Source: JALENY01 sp036310185
GTDB lineage: Bacteria; Bacillota; Clostridia; Lachnospirales; Lachnospiraceae
DNA length: 38,161 nucleotides
Reading direction: 5' to 3'
Assembly: GCA_036310185.1 (NCBI GenBank)
Contig: JAXJSH010000067.1
Coordinates: forward strand, 1 to 38,161
The notes under the pieces were generated by a model. The model ran no database searches, was not told where the DNA came from, and saw only the letters and a list, made by a program, of their open reading frames with translations. The position numbers were made by a program, and so were the translations under genes. Positions 27,255 through 33,933 of the stretch are shown here, one piece after another (the first letter of the stretch is position 1; each line of letters starts with the position of its first letter).

Positions 27255-28895
27255 TTTTTTCTCCTTTTTTACTCCGGCACTTTTATAGTTTGCCAGTTTT
27301 TGAAATATGATTTTTGCTGCAATATTAATCACAAGAATCAGCAGGGACAGCACAAAAATCTCATTGAATTTTGCATAGTGCTGCAGTTCTTTGATTTTCG
27401 TCGTCATCACCATGGTTCTGGCTCCGGTGATAAACACAATCGCGCTGACCGTTACCATTCCATTTACAAAAAAGTAACTGAATACTTCCAGAAGGGTAGA
27501 AACTGCATTCGGCGTCACCACGCGAATAATGGTTTTCAGCCAGTTGTCTCCCATCAGACGTGCTGTCGTCTCCCAGGAAGCATTCATTTTTTGGAGGGAG
27601 CTCTTCATCATCAGATAGGGTGTTGAGAAAAAGTGGATGATGTTGCAAAATACAAGAACTGCAATCGTACTTTGCAGGCCCGTCCCGGAAAATGTCAGTA
27701 AAAATGCAATACCCAGTACCATACCCGGAATTGTATTTGTCACAAGCGAAATGCTCTCGATCACTTTTTTACACTTCCCGCTGATCGTACTTCTGGCCGT
27801 TACCAAAGCCGCCCCATAAACAACAAGAGAACCAAACACCGCCGTCAGAGCTGCCGTCAGCACGGAATTTTTCACAACCCCCACCAGCGCCGAATCGGTC
27901 AGTACATCCACCAGATGTTCGGTCGTAAAGCTCATTCGGTAAGGCCACTCTTCAATAAACGGAACAACAATAATCACCGCAAATATGGAGAGAACACACA
28001 AAAGAATCCCTCCTGATAACACACCAAATGTGATATCTCTTGCTTTTGATTTCTTCATCTCTATCTGAGATACTTTGTTGTAGCGGATGTTATACCGTTC
28101 CAGATAACTGAGCACCCCAATGCTGACAACCGACGGCAAAAGCATGATGAGTGCAACAACCGCTCCATTGTTAAAGTTCGGTACACTTCCCAGCATCTCA
28201 TTGTACAGAAGCCCCGCAATTACCTCTACCCGGCCGCCGACCGATGCGGGAATACCAAAGTCTGTAAAGCTCAGGAAAAAGCTCTGGATTACAGAAGCCG
28301 CAAGTGTTCCGGCAAGGGGACGAAGTACAGTCTGTGTAAAAGTTTTGATGCTGCTGTCCCCCATAACTATGGAAACCACAAGGAATTTTTTATCGATATA
28401 CCCCATGGTGTTATTAATCAGCATAAACGAGATGGGCAGTGTATAGATCACATATCCGATCATCAGTCCTGACAAACCATAGATATCAAAAAGCTGATGC
28501 CCAAACAGTTTTGTCAAAAGGCCCTGTTTTCCAAGGGAATATATGATCGCAAAACCGTATGTAATAGTAGGAAGCAGCATGGGCAGCACTGCCAGCGCCC
28601 GAATTACCTTTTTTATTCCTGAAGGAATATTGGTAAAATGAATACTGTACGCCAGGATAAAAGCAAGAACCGTTGTGATCAGCGCACTTCCCATGGCAAT
28701 AGCAACACTGTTCAGGAAAATACTCCCTATGTTTTTCTTTAAAAAAATGTTTTTGTAAAATTCCAGCGTAAATCCTGATTTTCCGATCAGGGATTTTCCC
28801 AGAATCATAATCATCGGAATCAGCAAAAACAGCACAAACAGCAGACAGACCGCCGCAAAAATCACTTTTATTTCTACATTTTTCTGTTTCTTCAT
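26259..28895 (-). CDS. AEP-type ABC transporter: double permease fused in frame to lipoprotein binding domain
   Basis: One uninterrupted frame of 878 codons. Residues 1-547 form a double permease of the iron/phosphonate (FbpB/PhnU-like) type, with two homologous membrane halves. Each half has an inner-membrane-component loop, one near TAASVIQSFFLSF... and one near MGDNWLKTIIRVVTPN. The second part begins at Met548 and is a complete lipoprotein binding protein. At the junction (YKSAGVKKEKKMKK) there is no stop codon, but AAGGAG lies six bases before the internal ATG at 27254. A TAA exists one base out of frame exactly there (27269-27271), so a one-base change would separate the genes. It is translated after the ATPase (27-bp gap) and before phnW. 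See 26259-27254 for the binding module. Confidence 0.8.
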   Translation of the reverse strand: MKKQKNVEIKVIFAAVCLLFVLFLLIPMIMILGKSLIGKSGFTLEFYKNIFLKKNIGSIFLNSVAIAMGSALITTVLAFILAYSIHFTNIPSGIKKVIRALAVLPMLLPTITYGFAIIYSLGKQGLLTKLFGHQLFDIYGLSGLMIGYVIYTLPISFMLINNTMGYIDKKFLVVSIVMGDSSIKTFTQTVLRPLAGTLAASVIQSFFLSFTDFGIPASVGGRVEVIAGLLYNEMLGSVPNFNNGAVVALIMLLPSVVSIGVLSYLERYNIRYNKVSQIEMKKSKARDITFGVLSGGILLCVLSIFAVIIVVPFIEEWPYRMSFTTEHLVDVLTDSALVGVVKNSVLTAALTAVFGSLVVYGAALVTARSTISGKCKKVIESISLVTNTIPGMVLGIAFLLTFSGTGLQSTIAVLVFCNIIHFFSTPYLMMKSSLQKMNASWETTARLMGDNWLKTIIRVVTPNAVSTLLEVFSYFFVNGMVTVSAIVFITGARTMVMTTKIKELQHYAKFNEIFVLSLLILVINIAAKIIFQKLANYKSAGVKKEKKMKKQVLRFTALALCASMIGGMTLTGCGSSSKEEEEVIIYSNADDEAIEAMKLALDENGYEGKYIIQTFGTSELGGKLLAEGSDIEADLITMSSFYIDSAQEENHMFADLTFDTGAIEEYPSYYTPITSQEGAIILNTEMMEEYDLPTPTCLKDLADPVYSGFLSVTDISGSSTAWLMIQALISEYGEEEAKEILTGIYENAGAHLESSGSGPIKKVRAGEVAIGFGLRHQAVADKADGLPIDFVDPTEGNFSLTESIAVIDKGDDTNTMAMDMAECIIKNGRSEIIKYYPNPIYEGETADPENQSAYPKTFSEPLTVELLEKHKELSESCK

Positions 28896-28922
28896 AATAA
28901 GTTCCTCTGGCGCTGCGGGCTG

Positions 28923-29684
28923 TTACGCAGTCACAACACCCGGCTGCTGGAACAGCTGGAAGATGTTGTTTCTCTTGATCTCTAACTGATTCAGAATAAA
29001 ATTCTGTACAAAAGAATTCTCCGGATTGTGAATGATCTCATCCGGCTTTCCATACTGAGAAATTTTTCCCTCGTTGATGATCAGTACGCGATCGGACAGA
29101 GTCAGCGCCTCTTCCGGATCATGTGTTACGATTATGGTGGTCAGATTAAATTCTCTTGCGATTTCCTTGATTTTTGCCTTGATGGATTCTTTGATGACAC
29201 CATCCAGCGCGCTGAGCGGTTCATCCAAAAGCAAAATTTTCGGCTTCATGACCATGGTTCTTGCCAGCGCTACTCTCTGCTTCTGACCGCCGGAAAGCTG
29301 GTCGATTTTCTTATTTAAGTGCTCCTCCAGTCCCAGAAGATGAATGAATTCATCCACATCTTCTTTTGTTGAGATATCCGGTTTGTTTCTCAGTCCGTAA
29401 ACAATGTTGTCATATGCATTCAGATTCGGAAACAGCGCGTAATCCTGAAATACAATGTTAAATCCCCTCTTTTCCATAGGCACATCCGTAATGTCTTCTC
29501 CCTCATAAAGGATTTTTCCGGAATTGACATCCGTAATCCCAAGGATCAGATTCAGCAATGTGGTCTTTCCGCTTCCGGATGGACCTAATATGGAAACAAT
29601 CTCACCTTTTCCGATCTCCAGAGACACATCATCCAGAATCGTCACCCCATCATATTTCTTTACAATATTTTTTAACTCAAGCAT
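28923..29684 (-). CDS. AEP-type ABC transporter ATP-binding subunit
   Basis: A 253-residue importer ATPase. Walker A is GPSGSGKTT, the Q-loop is VFQDYALFPN, the signature is LSGGQKQRVALART, Walker B is ILLLDEPLSALD, and the H-loop is IVTHDPEEA. The PotA/FbpC-like layout matches the double-permease partner encoded 27 bp downstream. The C-terminal extension is short, so no full TOBE regulatory domain is present. It is the first gene of the AEP unit; AAGGAG lies 13 bases before the ATG. I found no convincing promoter in the 29685-29829 gap. Confidence 0.93.
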   Translation of the reverse strand: MLELKNIVKKYDGVTILDDVSLEIGKGEIVSILGPSGSGKTTLLNLILGITDVNSGKILYEGEDITDVPMEKRGFNIVFQDYALFPNLNAYDNIVYGLRNKPDISTKEDVDEFIHLLGLEEHLNKKIDQLSGGQKQRVALARTMVMKPKILLLDEPLSALDGVIKESIKAKIKEIAREFNLTTIIVTHDPEEALTLSDRVLIINEGKISQYGKPDEIIHNPENSFVQNFILNQLEIKRNNIFQLFQQPGVVTA

Positions 29685-29829
29685 TTCCTGTAAAAAGCTC
29701 CTTTCATTTCCGCAAATGTCCCCTTTTCGGGTATTCTTTCCTGTTTTTTGCTCCTATATCCGGAGAATAACAGACCCAAATGAGCTTTTCCATCATGTTT
29801 GTGTTAAATGTTTTTAAAGTGGATTTTAC

Positions 29830-29872
29830 AAAAAAAGCCCTGAAATCATGTAGATTTTCTACATATTTCAGG
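29830..29872 (-). terminator. Terminator after the RpiR-type regulator gene
   Basis: CCTGAAAT-A-TGTAGA and TCTACAT-G-ATTTCAGG arms, small loop, followed by GCTTTTTTT on the minus strand. It separates the regulator from the transporter operon. Confidence 0.92.
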
Positions 29873-29891
29873 ACTCTGTTTTACAGATCAT

Positions 29892-30743
29892 CTATTTTAT
29901 CTTTCTGGATTTTACCATACTGCTGCTGGTTTCCAACCGTTCTTCGTATTTTTCATAATCATTGACCAGCAGACCCATATAAATCATATCTACCACCGCA
30001 GTATGTACTGTTCTGGAGAAGATATCTTCTCCGTAAAGAAATTGTTTATCCGAAGTAATCAGCACAATGTCCGAACACTCCACCAAAGGCGTGTCCGTAA
30101 AATTGGTGATGGCTATGGTGACGGCACCGGACTTTTTCGCCCGCCTCATGACATCTACCGTATTCTGTGATGTGCCGGAGTAAGAAATTCCGATCGCCAC
30201 ATCCCTTTCCGTCATATGACCTGCCCGAACGCTTTGGAGGTAATAATCCTCCACAAATTCGCAGCTGATTCCCAGGTATAAAAGCTTCGTCATCAGGTCT
30301 GACGCTATTATATTGGAGTTTTCTACCGAAAAAAGGCATATATGTTCTGCTTTTTCAATGGCTTGTACTGTTTTTTTCAGACTTTTTGAAGAAATAGACC
30401 GAAGTGAGTCTTCCAGAAGCCCAATGGTGTTCAGGATTACTTTCCCCGGCACATCCTCCACCTGATCCGTCTGGCTGATCGGCATTCCCAGAACATCACC
30501 CATTTTCCTTTCACTCTTATGAGCCTGCTCTTTGGCAAATTCCAGCTTCAGTTCCTTAAAACTCTGATAACCGACTGCCCGGATCATGCGATACACCGTA
30601 GGCTGGCTCACATCGGCTGCCTCAGCCAGCAATTCCAGCGAAATTGTCTCCATCTGCTCCGGATGTTCCAGCATATATGCAGCCACTTTCTGTTCCGATT
30701 TTCTCAGTTTTGCATACGCAGCCTGTATTTTTTCTGTAACCAC
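29892..30743 (-). CDS. RpiR/MurR-family transcriptional regulator
   Basis: A 283-residue regulator. The N-terminal HTH_6 domain (about residues 1-75) includes LAEAADVSQPTVYRMIRAVG. The C-terminal SIS domain (about 120-250) includes ICLFSVENSNIIASDL and DVAIGISYSGTSQNTVDV, the phosphosugar-binding fold. The start is GTG at 30743, with AAGGAG seven bases upstream. It lies immediately ahead of the AEP operon in the same direction but is separated by a terminator, so it is likely a stand-alone regulator acting on that operon. SIS-type regulators usually sense phosphosugars; sensing a phosphonate or phosphonoacetaldehyde here is inference. Confidence 0.92.
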   Translation of the reverse strand: MVTEKIQAAYAKLRKSEQKVAAYMLEHPEQMETISLELLAEAADVSQPTVYRMIRAVGYQSFKELKLEFAKEQAHKSERKMGDVLGMPISQTDQVEDVPGKVILNTIGLLEDSLRSISSKSLKKTVQAIEKAEHICLFSVENSNIIASDLMTKLLYLGISCEFVEDYYLQSVRAGHMTERDVAIGISYSGTSQNTVDVMRRAKKSGAVTIAITNFTDTPLVECSDIVLITSDKQFLYGEDIFSRTVHTAVVDMIYMGLLVNDYEKYEERLETSSSMVKSRKIK

Positions 30744-30827
30744 AGCGAAGCTCCTTCCGGTAAGATTTCTACATTATCATATCAGAAAAAGAGGGAGATT
30801 TCTCCAAATTTTTATGTTAAATTAATT

Positions 30828-31046
30828 TTACATTGTCAGATTGTACAGAAAAAAGTACAATTCATCGCGAGCCACAAGGGTCGGAAGATAGAAAGCTGCA
30901 GCCAGAATCAGGATGGCAGCCAGAACAATCAGCGTACATAAAATACCTTTCAGAACCGACCTGCGGCGGTACTTTTTTCTTTCCCGTTCTAATTCAGCTT
31001 CCAATTCCTCTATGGTAGGTTTTTCGGCAGAAACTTTCTTTTTCAT
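30828..31046 (-). pseudogene. Probable truncated signal peptidase I, anchor only
   Basis: A 72-residue product: a charged N-terminus KKKVSAEKPTIEELEAELER, basic YRRRSVLKG, one transmembrane helix (ILCTLIVLAAILILAAAFYL), then PTLVARDELYFFLYNLTM. The first 55 residues look like the N-terminal anchor of Lachnospiraceae type I signal peptidases, which continue with a catalytic Ser motif (SMxPT) absent here. After the anchor no frame gives a peptidase. Just before the stop lies an ATTGTAC/GTACAAT inverted repeat (30840-30861). The neighbour four bases upstream is a coiled-coil protein of a type I associate with such peptidases. It may instead be a functional small membrane protein. Confidence 0.55.
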
Positions 31047-31049
31047 AGT

Positions 31050-31622
31050 TCACTCCTGTGTTGTGTCTGCAGCCATAGGCTGGTTTAAAAGCTGCTTCAG
31101 ACCCGTATAGGATTCATAGAATTCTTTGACACGGCCGGAAACGTCATCCCAGTATTCCTGGGACTTTCTCTTGGCATCTGCAACCATATTGGCACAGCGC
31201 TCATCAGTATCCATCTCCATTTTGGTACATTTTTCCGTTGTCTCTGCTTTAAGTCTTTCACATTTGGCAGTGACTTCCGCTTCCATCTGCTCGCATCGCT
31301 GGGTCACTTCTCTTTCTTTCTTTTCACAGCGCTCTTTGCAGTCACGCTCCATCTTTGCACACAGTTCTTCCTGACGTGCGCTGAGCTGTTCAATGTTTTC
31401 CAAATAAAGGGCACAGGATGCCTCTGCTGCCTGAAAAATACCGGTCAGTTTCAGGGATGCCTCTGCAATAGAGCCCGCATTATTAATGGCGATGTTTCGA
31501 TTCGCAAGCTGTTCTTTCGTTTTTTCAAATTCTATCTGAAGCTGTTCGTTTTCACGGCTCTGTGCAAGCAGCAGTTCCAGTAAGTCTGCTCTGCTCAGTT
31601 TTTTTAATTCTTTTTCTGTCAT
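31050..31622 (-). CDS. Coiled-coil cytoplasmic protein
   Basis: A 190-residue hydrophilic protein. The first 40 residues (TEKELKKLSRADLLELLL...) are helical. The middle is a long coiled coil rich in Glu, Lys and Cys, with repeating C-x-(2-4) patterns such as ERCEKK, QRCEQM, AKCERL, EKCTKM and ERCANM. The Cys residues recur about every ten to eleven positions. There is no membrane segment. Function is not known to me. It precedes the small peptidase-anchor gene by three bases, so the two are co-translated. GGAGGAGG lies five to six bases before the ATG, and the leader has unusual folding potential (31634-31734). Confidence 0.8.
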   Translation of the reverse strand: MTEKELKKLSRADLLELLLAQSRENEQLQIEFEKTKEQLANRNIAINNAGSIAEASLKLTGIFQAAEASCALYLENIEQLSARQEELCAKMERDCKERCEKKEREVTQRCEQMEAEVTAKCERLKAETTEKCTKMEMDTDERCANMVADAKRKSQEYWDDVSGRVKEFYESYTGLKQLLNQPMAADTTQE

Positions 31623-31633
31623 AAATCCTCCTC

Positions 31634-31734
31634 CGGAAACGATTCCGGCACATATAATATGGGAAACCGCATAACGAAGTCATGCGGTTTCAGGGTCAAG
31701 CTTATCTGATTTTTATTTATATGCGTCGTTTCCG
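31634..31734 (-). promoter_or_regulatory. Folded leader of the coiled-coil gene with exclusive pairings
   Basis: Three features are visible. A perfect GAAACCGCAT-9 nt-ATGCGGTTTC hairpin stands in the middle. A hairpin CCGGAA-TCGT-TTCCGG runs into the GGAGGAGG. A nine-base segment CGGAAACGA (31726-31734, minus strand) is complementary to TCGTTTCCG (31634-31642). The last two pairings share bases and cannot form at once. This suggests a switch, but no ligand class is recognised. Confidence 0.5.
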
Positions 31735-31760
31735 CTAAACATGCATTTTTACTCGACTAA

Positions 31761-31789
31761 AGTATAACATAGGGTCTTTTTAAAATCAA
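31761..31789 (-). promoter_or_regulatory. Sigma-A promoter of the coiled-coil gene
   Basis: Minus strand TTGATT (31784-31789), 17-bp spacer, TATACT (31761-31766), leaving a leader of about 130 nt. Confidence 0.82.
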
Positions 31790-31846
31790 TTCATTCATAT
31801 GGAAAACAATTCCAAAGGTCTGGGATTATATAAACATGAAAAATAT

Positions 31847-31893
31847 TTGCAAAGCAAATTCTTGCAAAGCAAAAAAATATATTATATTTTGCT
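31847..31893. repeat. Short direct repeats and stem-loops downstream of the MnmM-like gene
   Basis: TTGCAAAGCAAA occurs twice (31847-31858 and 31862-31873), three bases apart. Each can fold on itself, and a further AGCAAAA/TTTTGCT stem follows. The minus-strand ATTTGC-TTT-GCAAAT followed by ATTTTT could be a minimal terminator for the gene. No other gene is seen in the 31623-31900 gap. Confidence 0.6.
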
Positions 31894-31900
31894 TTTTTAT

Positions 31901-32464
31901 TCACAGCTTCACAATGAAAACAGGAATCGGCGGATTGCTGGGCCGATTATAATATTCCGCTTTAATCACCAGATATTTTTTAGAATCCAAACCCTTCACA
32001 TACTCCAGCACCGCATTTTTCTCTTCAAATCCCGTATCGCCCCCGCTGTAAACACACAAGGTCATAAGGCCTTTCTTTTTCAGAAGTCCCAGCCCAGTTT
32101 GAATTGCCTTAATGCTGCTGTCTGCCCGGGTAGCTTTCTGATGGTCACCTCCCGGCAGATATCCCAGATTAAACGTGATGCAGGAAACCGATTCCGGCTG
32201 GGCGTACAGCCCCATATTTTCATGGGATTCCAGATAGAGTTCCCAGTTTGAGGGACAGTGTTCCTGCTCCAGCCGCTGCCGGGTATGATCCAGCGCCATC
32301 TGCTGAATATCAAAAGCCAGAACCCGGCCGTTTTCACCGGACAGACGACTCAAAAGAGCCGTGTCATGACCATTCCCCATGGTAGCATCCATGCAGATGT
32401 CGCCCTTCTGTACATGTTCTGTTATAAAATGATGTACCCACTCCGTAATCTGATAATTTTTCAT
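31901..32464 (-). CDS. MnmM/YtqB-like SAM-dependent methyltransferase
   Basis: A 187-residue class I methyltransferase. The SAM-binding motif I is DATMGNGHDTALL, followed by VLAFDIQQMAL. The family-specific NLGYLPGGDHQ lies in the middle, and the C-terminus has YYNRPSNPPIPVF. These match the family that includes B. subtilis YtqB (MnmM), which methylates the wobble-uridine modification of some tRNAs; old annotations call it rRNA methylase. I chose the ATG at 32464; a TTG at 32476 is an alternative. It starts 22 bases after the acyltransferase stop, so the two are co-transcribed. Confidence 0.85.
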   Translation of the reverse strand: MKNYQITEWVHHFITEHVQKGDICMDATMGNGHDTALLSRLSGENGRVLAFDIQQMALDHTRQRLEQEHCPSNWELYLESHENMGLYAQPESVSCITFNLGYLPGGDHQKATRADSSIKAIQTGLGLLKKKGLMTLCVYSGGDTGFEEKNAVLEYVKGLDSKKYLVIKAEYYNRPSNPPIPVFIVKL

Positions 32465-32485
32465 AACCAACCACAATATCCTATT

Positions 32486-33766
32486 CTATTTTTTGCATTT
32501 TCTGACCGGTTTCGTCAGCTTGTACAGTTCTTCTGTGGCCAATCGTGTCTTGGCCACAATATCCCCCGGCACTTTCGGAAAACAATAATACTGACGTTCA
32601 CTGTCACCGATACAGACCATATCACCAATCTCATACCAGAAGAAATCCGAATACAAACTGTAAGAAAGTCCCGGTGCCTGATGATAATCCAGCTGCCCAT
32701 TGCATCCGGTCAGATGAAAACCCTCTTTGGTATGAACCAGCTGGCCTTCTCCCACTTTATATACACATTTCGTATTGACCAGCATGTAAATATCCACAGG
32801 AACGTCCAGTTTATATGTACCATCCACAATTTCCTGGCGAACGCATTCCCTCTGCCATCTATACCAGTCCGGAATATGCGGGATCTCGGTCACTCCATCC
32901 ACCGCCTGAATACTGCCCAACTCGGTCAGCTCATACTCTTTTCCGCAGTTCTGACAGGTGATATGAATGCCTTTTCCCACCATCCTGCCCTCCTCATGGC
33001 AGCTGGGGCATTTATACAATACACGGTTCAGTCCGTCCGCCCGGAATTTTTCCCTGATACGAATCTGATTCTCCTGCTGCCAGCGAAAATGGTCAAAGGT
33101 AAACTGCTCCGTCAGAATACGGTTCAGCTCGTCCGCACTTTTCTCTTTGATATCTTCCGCTGAAAGCAGATATTCCACTTCCGCAGACACTTTTACCTTG
33201 CGAAGCTGCAGGCCGTTGTACAGCGGATCTCTGGAAAAGGCCCCAAAAGTACGCACCATAACCACCGGTACACCAAGAAGTTTCAGACATTTTCCCATAC
33301 TTTCCGGGAGCGGCGTTGCCGTTCCGTCAAAACTGTAGCTTGCTTCCGGATACATGACAATTGAGCTGCCCAGCTTTTTCACCACATACATCATGTCACG
33401 GACCAATGTGGTGTCTGTGATGAATTTTTTCGTGGGAATACAGCCCAGCAGACGCATCAGCCATTTTTTTCCCACAAACCCATCCAGTGTACAGACAATC
33501 TGATACGGGCGCTTTCCAAAGATTTTCCCCACTATTTTCAGATCGATAAAGCTGGAATGATTCATCAAAATCAGACAGGGCTGATCCGGCTCCAGTTTTT
33601 CCATACCAATCTGTTTAAACTGAAAATTCACTCTCATCAGATCAAAAAATGACAGCCACTTAACCAGCCAGCGCAGGATCATCAGCTGCTTCATCGGTTT
33701 CTGATGGACATAGGGGCCCATGGCCAGAACCCGTTCATACGGCATTTCTTTCGTTTTTATCTTCAT
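32486..33766 (-). CDS. PlsC-like acyltransferase with C-terminal zinc ribbon
   Basis: A 426-residue protein. The N-terminal half is an acylglycerophosphate-acyltransferase domain with the catalytic NHSSFID motif and the variant second motif PEASYSFDG. The part after about residue 280 carries a zinc ribbon CPSC...CQNCGKEY and a further uncharacterised domain. LPA acyltransferases make phosphatidic acid at the membrane inner face; the extra zinc ribbon and tail suggest a specialised acceptor or partner. I chose the ATG at 33766 with GGGGG before it, because it gives the conserved PlsC-like start. No hydrophobic signal sequence is present. Confidence 0.82.
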   Translation of the reverse strand: MKIKTKEMPYERVLAMGPYVHQKPMKQLMILRWLVKWLSFFDLMRVNFQFKQIGMEKLEPDQPCLILMNHSSFIDLKIVGKIFGKRPYQIVCTLDGFVGKKWLMRLLGCIPTKKFITDTTLVRDMMYVVKKLGSSIVMYPEASYSFDGTATPLPESMGKCLKLLGVPVVMVRTFGAFSRDPLYNGLQLRKVKVSAEVEYLLSAEDIKEKSADELNRILTEQFTFDHFRWQQENQIRIREKFRADGLNRVLYKCPSCHEEGRMVGKGIHITCQNCGKEYELTELGSIQAVDGVTEIPHIPDWYRWQRECVRQEIVDGTYKLDVPVDIYMLVNTKCVYKVGEGQLVHTKEGFHLTGCNGQLDYHQAPGLSYSLYSDFFWYEIGDMVCIGDSERQYYCFPKVPGDIVAKTRLATEELYKLTKPVRKCKK

Positions 33767-33878
33767 CGTTTTCCCCCACAGTATTCGCGATGACGCGTTT
33801 TCTTTTGCTCTATTCTGTTTTTCAGCGGCCTTCCAGGACTCCGGACGCAGTTCTATCCTTATATTATCACATGGCAAT

Positions 33879-33928
33879 AAAAAATGACAGCAGTCCAATC
33901 ATGGTTTCCTGATTTTAACTGCTATCAC
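33879..33928 (-). terminator. Terminator after the ABC-F gene
   Basis: AGCAGT/ACTGCT outer and AATCA/TGATT inner stems on the minus strand, then CATTTTTT. It lies just after the ABC-F stop and ahead of the acyltransferase gene. A TAATATAAG stretch near 33860 could be part of the acyltransferase promoter, but I see no clear -35. Confidence 0.75.
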
Positions 33929-33933
33929 TTTCT

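Noticed and set aside
27255..27275. A-AAA-AAG heptamer at the permease-binding protein junction, resembling a -1 frameshift signal
   Set aside because: It overlaps an A-rich Shine-Dalgarno, the -1 frame gives no recognisable product, and no downstream stem is seen; chance is likely.
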